64,000 bases of DNA from Nocardioides campestrisoli (GTDB lineage: Bacteria; Actinomycetota; Actinomycetes; Propionibacteriales; Nocardioidaceae), in the NCBI RefSeq assembly GCF_013624435.2, contig NZ_CP061768.1:1332001-1396000 (forward strand), given 5' to 3'. The notes beneath the pieces were generated by a model. That model made no database searches, was not told where the DNA came from, and saw only the letters and a list, made by a program, of their open reading frames with translations. Positions within the stretch are counted from its first letter, which is position 1; the number at the start of each line of letters is the position of its first letter. The translations under genes were made by a program, and so were the position numbers. This document shows, piece by piece, positions 61,290 to 64,000 of this stretch.

Positions 61290-62715
61290 CCACCACCTCG
61301 CGGTCGGACCAGGGGCGACCGCGGCGCGGCGCGTCGTACGCCGCACGGTCCAGGATCCCTTCGCGGGCGGCGACCAGGGTCGGCACCAGCGCCTGACCGG
61401 CGACGTTGGTCGCGGTCCGGCCCATGTCGAGGATCGGGTCGATCGCCAGCAGCAGGCCCACGCCCTCCAGCGGCAGGCCGAGCGTGGACAGGGTCAGGGT
61501 CAGCATCACCGTGGCGCCGGTGACCCCGGCGGTCGCGGCCGACCCGATGACCGAGACGAAGGCGATCAGCACGTAGTCGGTCAGCGACAGGTCGACGCCG
61601 AAGAACTGGGCGACGAAGATCGCGGCGATCGCGGGATAGATCGACGCGCAGCCGTCCATCTTGGTGGTCGCGCCCAGCGGGACCGCGAACGAGGAGTAGG
61701 CCCGGGGGACGCCCAGGTTCCGCTCGGTGACGGTCTCGGTGACCGGCATGGTGCCGATCGAGGAGCGGGAGACGAAGCCCAGCGAGATCGCCGGCCAGGC
61801 GCCGGAGAAGAACTGGCGCACGGAGAGGCCGTTGGCCTTGAGCAGCGCCGGGTAGAGCACGAAGACCACCAGGGCCAGGCCGACGTAGACCGCGGCCGCG
61901 AAGGTGCCCAGCGAGCCCAGTGCGTCCCAGCCGTAGGTGGCGACCGCCTTGCCGAGCAGGCCGATGGTCGCGACCGGGGCCAGCAGGATGATCCACCAGA
62001 GCACCTTCTGGACCACCGCGAGCGCGGAGCGCACCACGGCGAGGAACGGGTCGGCGGCGGGGCCCACCTTGAGCGTGGCGATGCCCACGGCGATCGCCAT
62101 CACCAGGATCTGCAGCACGTTGAAGGAGAGCCCGACGCTGCCGTCGCCGGCGGCTTCGGCCTGCAGGCCCAGGATGTTGGCCGGCACGAGCCCGGTGAGG
62201 AAGTCCAGCCACGAGCCGGTGCTCGACGGCGCGGCTGCCGCGTCCGCGCTCACCGAGGTGTTGCGCCCGGGCTCGAGCACCAGGCCCAGCGCGATGCCGA
62301 TGCCGACCGAGATGAGCGCGGTGATCGCGAACCAGGCAAGCGTCTTCCAGGCCAGCCGTGCGGCTCCGGTGACGTCGCGCAGGTTGGCGATGGAGGCCAC
62401 GATCGCGAGGAAGACCAGAGCCGGCACGATGGTGCGCAGCAGGGTGACGAAGATGCCGCCCACCTCGGTCAGGGTCTCGGTCAGCCAGTTGGGGTCGGTG
62501 ACCCCGCCCTCGACGGAGTCCGGGCCCATCTCCCGGGCGACCAGGCCGAGCAGGACGCCCAGCACCAGGCCGATCAGGACCTGGGTGCCGAAGGACGGCA
62601 GCCAACGGCGGCGGGCCGACCGCTTGGCGGGGCCTCCCTCGGAGCGGGGGCTGTCTGTGCTGGCCGGGCTGTCCTGGCTGGCCTGGCTGTCTGGACTGGC
62701 TGGGGTGGTGCTCAT
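61216..62715 (-). CDS. Dicarboxylate/amino acid:cation symporter (DAACS)
   Basis: 499 residues with eight helices and two re-entrant loops. SRSSIGTMPVT (first hairpin), GATTKMDGCASIYP (TM7 NMDG-like motif, here KMDG), GVTGATVMLTLTLS (second hairpin) and DMGRTATNVAG (TM8) are the substrate/Na+ site residues. Likely carries C4-dicarboxylates or glutamate/aspartate. Ser/Gln-rich N-terminus. AAAGG lies before ATG 62715; GTG 62733 is an alternative. Overlaps the OFA gene tail to tail. Confidence 0.9.
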   Translation of the reverse strand: MSTTPASPDSQASQDSPASTDSPRSEGGPAKRSARRRWLPSFGTQVLIGLVLGVLLGLVAREMGPDSVEGGVTDPNWLTETLTEVGGIFVTLLRTIVPALVFLAIVASIANLRDVTGAARLAWKTLAWFAITALISVGIGIALGLVLEPGRNTSVSADAAAAPSSTGSWLDFLTGLVPANILGLQAEAAGDGSVGLSFNVLQILVMAIAVGIATLKVGPAADPFLAVVRSALAVVQKVLWWIILLAPVATIGLLGKAVATYGWDALGSLGTFAAAVYVGLALVVFVLYPALLKANGLSVRQFFSGAWPAISLGFVSRSSIGTMPVTETVTERNLGVPRAYSSFAVPLGATTKMDGCASIYPAIAAIFVAQFFGVDLSLTDYVLIAFVSVIGSAATAGVTGATVMLTLTLSTLGLPLEGVGLLLAIDPILDMGRTATNVAGQALVPTLVAAREGILDRAAYDAPRRGRPWSDREVVVTGSAPHQPGQPSTSAAEAASSPR

Positions 62716-63038
62716 GCTCTGGTGGCCTTTCACTGGTCTCCCGCACGGACGCCGGCGGGGAGGAACGGGGCGGCGGCGTGACGCGCGCGATCGGCAGCCT
62801 CCGGGAGGAGGCGTCCGAGCGGCGCAGCGTCCGGGGTCAGCGACAGGTGGTGCCGTGCAGCAGGCCGAGGTCCACCACGAGGCGCCTGGTCAGCAGGTCG
62901 CCGGGGGCGGTGGGGGTCGTCTCGGGGTGCACGAGACCGGGAACAGCGCAGGGGCCTCGGACATTCCCGCCGGCGCATCGGCCGCACTCTGCGTGGGTAC
63001 GCGCGGGGGGACCGATCGTCGACGGACAGGAGGGGCGC

Positions 63039-63791
63039 GTGCGGCCTCGGTGGAACAGCGGGCCCGCGGGCCTGGTGCTGGTCAGGCACGGGGAGAGCGA
63101 GGGGAACCTCGCCGACCAGCGCGCCCGGAAGGCGGGTGCCGAGCGGCTCGAGCTGGACATCCGCGACGCCGACGTCGAGCTCTCCGCGACCGGACGGGAC
63201 CAGGCGACCGCCCTCAACCGCTGGCTGAGGGAGCAGGCGGACGACGAGCGGCCCACGCTCGCCGTCAGCTCGCCGTACGCGCGGGCCGCGGAGACCGCCC
63301 GCGTGGCCCTGGAGGGCCACGACGTCCCGCTGCTGCTGGACGAGCGGCTGCGCGAGCGCGACCTCGGCGTCCTGGACGGCATGACCGGGAAGGGGATCCG
63401 GGCCCGGCACCCGGAGGAGAGCGCGCGGCGCGACAAGCTGGGCAAGTTCTACTACCAGCCCCCGAGCGGGGAGAGCTGGGCCGACGTCGCGCTGCGGGTG
63501 CGCAGCTTCCTGCACGACCTGCGCGAGGGGCACGACGGGGCCCGGATCTGGCTGTTCAGCCACCAGGCGGTGATCATGACGTTCCGCTACGTGCTCGAGG
63601 ACGTGGCCGAGGCAGACCTGCTCGCGGTGGACCGCCGGGTGCAGATCCCGAACGCCTCGCTGACCTCCTACCGCCGGGCCGGCGACGTCTTCGAGCTGGT
63701 GGAGTTCGCCGACACCTCCGCCGTGGACGCCGACCGGGCCCAGGTGACGCGCGAGCCCTCGCACGGGGAGCGCGACGATGCCGCGACCTGA
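63039..63791 (+). CDS. Histidine phosphatase family protein
   Basis: 250 residues. LVLVRHGESEGN carries the phospho-accepting His; SSPYARAAETA, ERDLGVLDG and the second His in FSHQAVIM complete the phosphoglycerate-mutase-like site. Likely a broad-specificity phosphatase rather than a mutase. AGGAGGGG 4 to 6 bases before GTG 63039 decides this start; the frame is open to 62778 but the upstream part has poor composition. It overlaps the next gene by 14 bases. Confidence 0.87.
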   Translation: MRPRWNSGPAGLVLVRHGESEGNLADQRARKAGAERLELDIRDADVELSATGRDQATALNRWLREQADDERPTLAVSSPYARAAETARVALEGHDVPLLLDERLRERDLGVLDGMTGKGIRARHPEESARRDKLGKFYYQPPSGESWADVALRVRSFLHDLREGHDGARIWLFSHQAVIMTFRYVLEDVAEADLLAVDRRVQIPNASLTSYRRAGDVFELVEFADTSAVDADRAQVTREPSHGERDDAAT

Positions 63792-64000
63792 GCCCCAGGT
63801 CCTCACCCGCGAGCTCCTGCGCCGGCACCGGCTGCCTCGACCGGGGGAGGACAAGAGCGCCCGCGGTGCGGTGCTCGTCCTCGGCGGCGCCCAGGACACC
63901 CCGGGTGCGGTGCTGCTGGCCGGTGAGGCGGCGCTGCGGGCGGGCGCCGGGAAGCTGATGATCGGCACGACCGCGAGCACCGCCGCGGCGCTGGCGGTCG
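63778..64000 (+). CDS. nnrD: NAD(P)H-hydrate dehydratase, 3' end cut by window
   Basis: 74 residues visible: VLTRELLRRHRLPRPGEDKSARGAVLVLGGAQDTPGAV followed by LAGEAALRAGAGKLMIGT. This is the beginning of the ADP/ATP-dependent NAD(P)HX dehydratase (YjeF C-terminal, ribokinase-like fold); DKSARGAVLVLGG is its ATP-site start. It repairs hydrated NAD(P)H. The epimerase domain, if fused, is not at this end. Start ATG overlaps the phosphatase gene. Confidence 0.82.
   Translation, partial: MPRPEPQVLTRELLRRHRLPRPGEDKSARGAVLVLGGAQDTPGAVLLAGEAALRAGAGKLMIGTTASTAAALAV

Overview
The window is ordinary chromosomal DNA of a very high-GC actinobacterium, most likely Nocardioides or another member of the Nocardioidaceae. 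Reasons: the mec-cysO-cysM / murI / Rv1339-like / rph / rdgB order known from Mycobacterium, mycothiol-type sulfur genes, DUF3152, DUF3618 and MCRPTTC-type small proteins, abundant GTG starts, and many genes whose start codon lies only 6-8 bases after a TAnnnT -10 box (leaderless). No phage, transposon, plasmid or CRISPR sequence was seen.

Layout. 1-7.7 kb: a matrixin-like secreted protease cut by the left edge, then cysteine synthesis from a sulfur-carrier protein (mec, cysO, NYN nuclease, cysM), a DUF3152 secreted protease, a secreted phosphodiesterase, murI and an MBL-fold enzyme. 7.7-13.6 kb: two-component system divergent from an ABC exporter, an IclR regulator, rph and rdgB. 13.6-19.3 kb: BASS-type symporter, tRNA-Leu, bcp, a cbiMNQO nickel/cobalt importer with a Nur-like operator, DUF3618, a lone GroES, a B3/4 protein, tRNA-Lys. 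19.4-30.4 kb: GlgC-like and phytoene-desaturase-like pair, a PAS histidine kinase, tRNA-His, orn, a MauE/DsbA-like membrane redox pair, adenosine deaminase, sugar acetyltransferase, fasciclin protein, GNAT, tRNA-Arg. 30.6-33.5 kb: three secreted proteins of unknown role.

33.6-41.8 kb is a catabolic operon: IclR regulator, self-sufficient P450 of the CYP116B type, GntP-family permease, homogentisate dioxygenase, an uncharacterised protein, fumarylacetoacetase. The usual maleylacetoacetate isomerase is missing, so the uncharacterised gene is a candidate for it. 41.9-44.5 kb is a persulfide-detoxification operon (persulfide dioxygenase-rhodanese, TauE/SafE exporter, small Cys protein) preceded by two CsoR/CstR-like palindromes. 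A zinc-ribbon protein and a DesA3-like desaturase follow.

46.7-61.3 kb is a selenium island: a PhnDCE-like ABC importer (inferred to carry a selenium oxyanion), selB, selA, tRNA-Sec, selD, then a selenocysteine formate dehydrogenase (fdhA with in-frame TGA at 55023 and a bacterial SECIS hairpin), its Fe-S subunit, an NrfD-type membrane subunit and an OFA-family (oxalate/formate) transporter. Selenium uptake, Sec synthesis, Sec decoding, the selenoprotein and its likely substrate transporter thus lie together. The right end holds a dicarboxylate/amino acid symporter, a histidine phosphatase and the start of an NAD(P)H-hydrate dehydratase.
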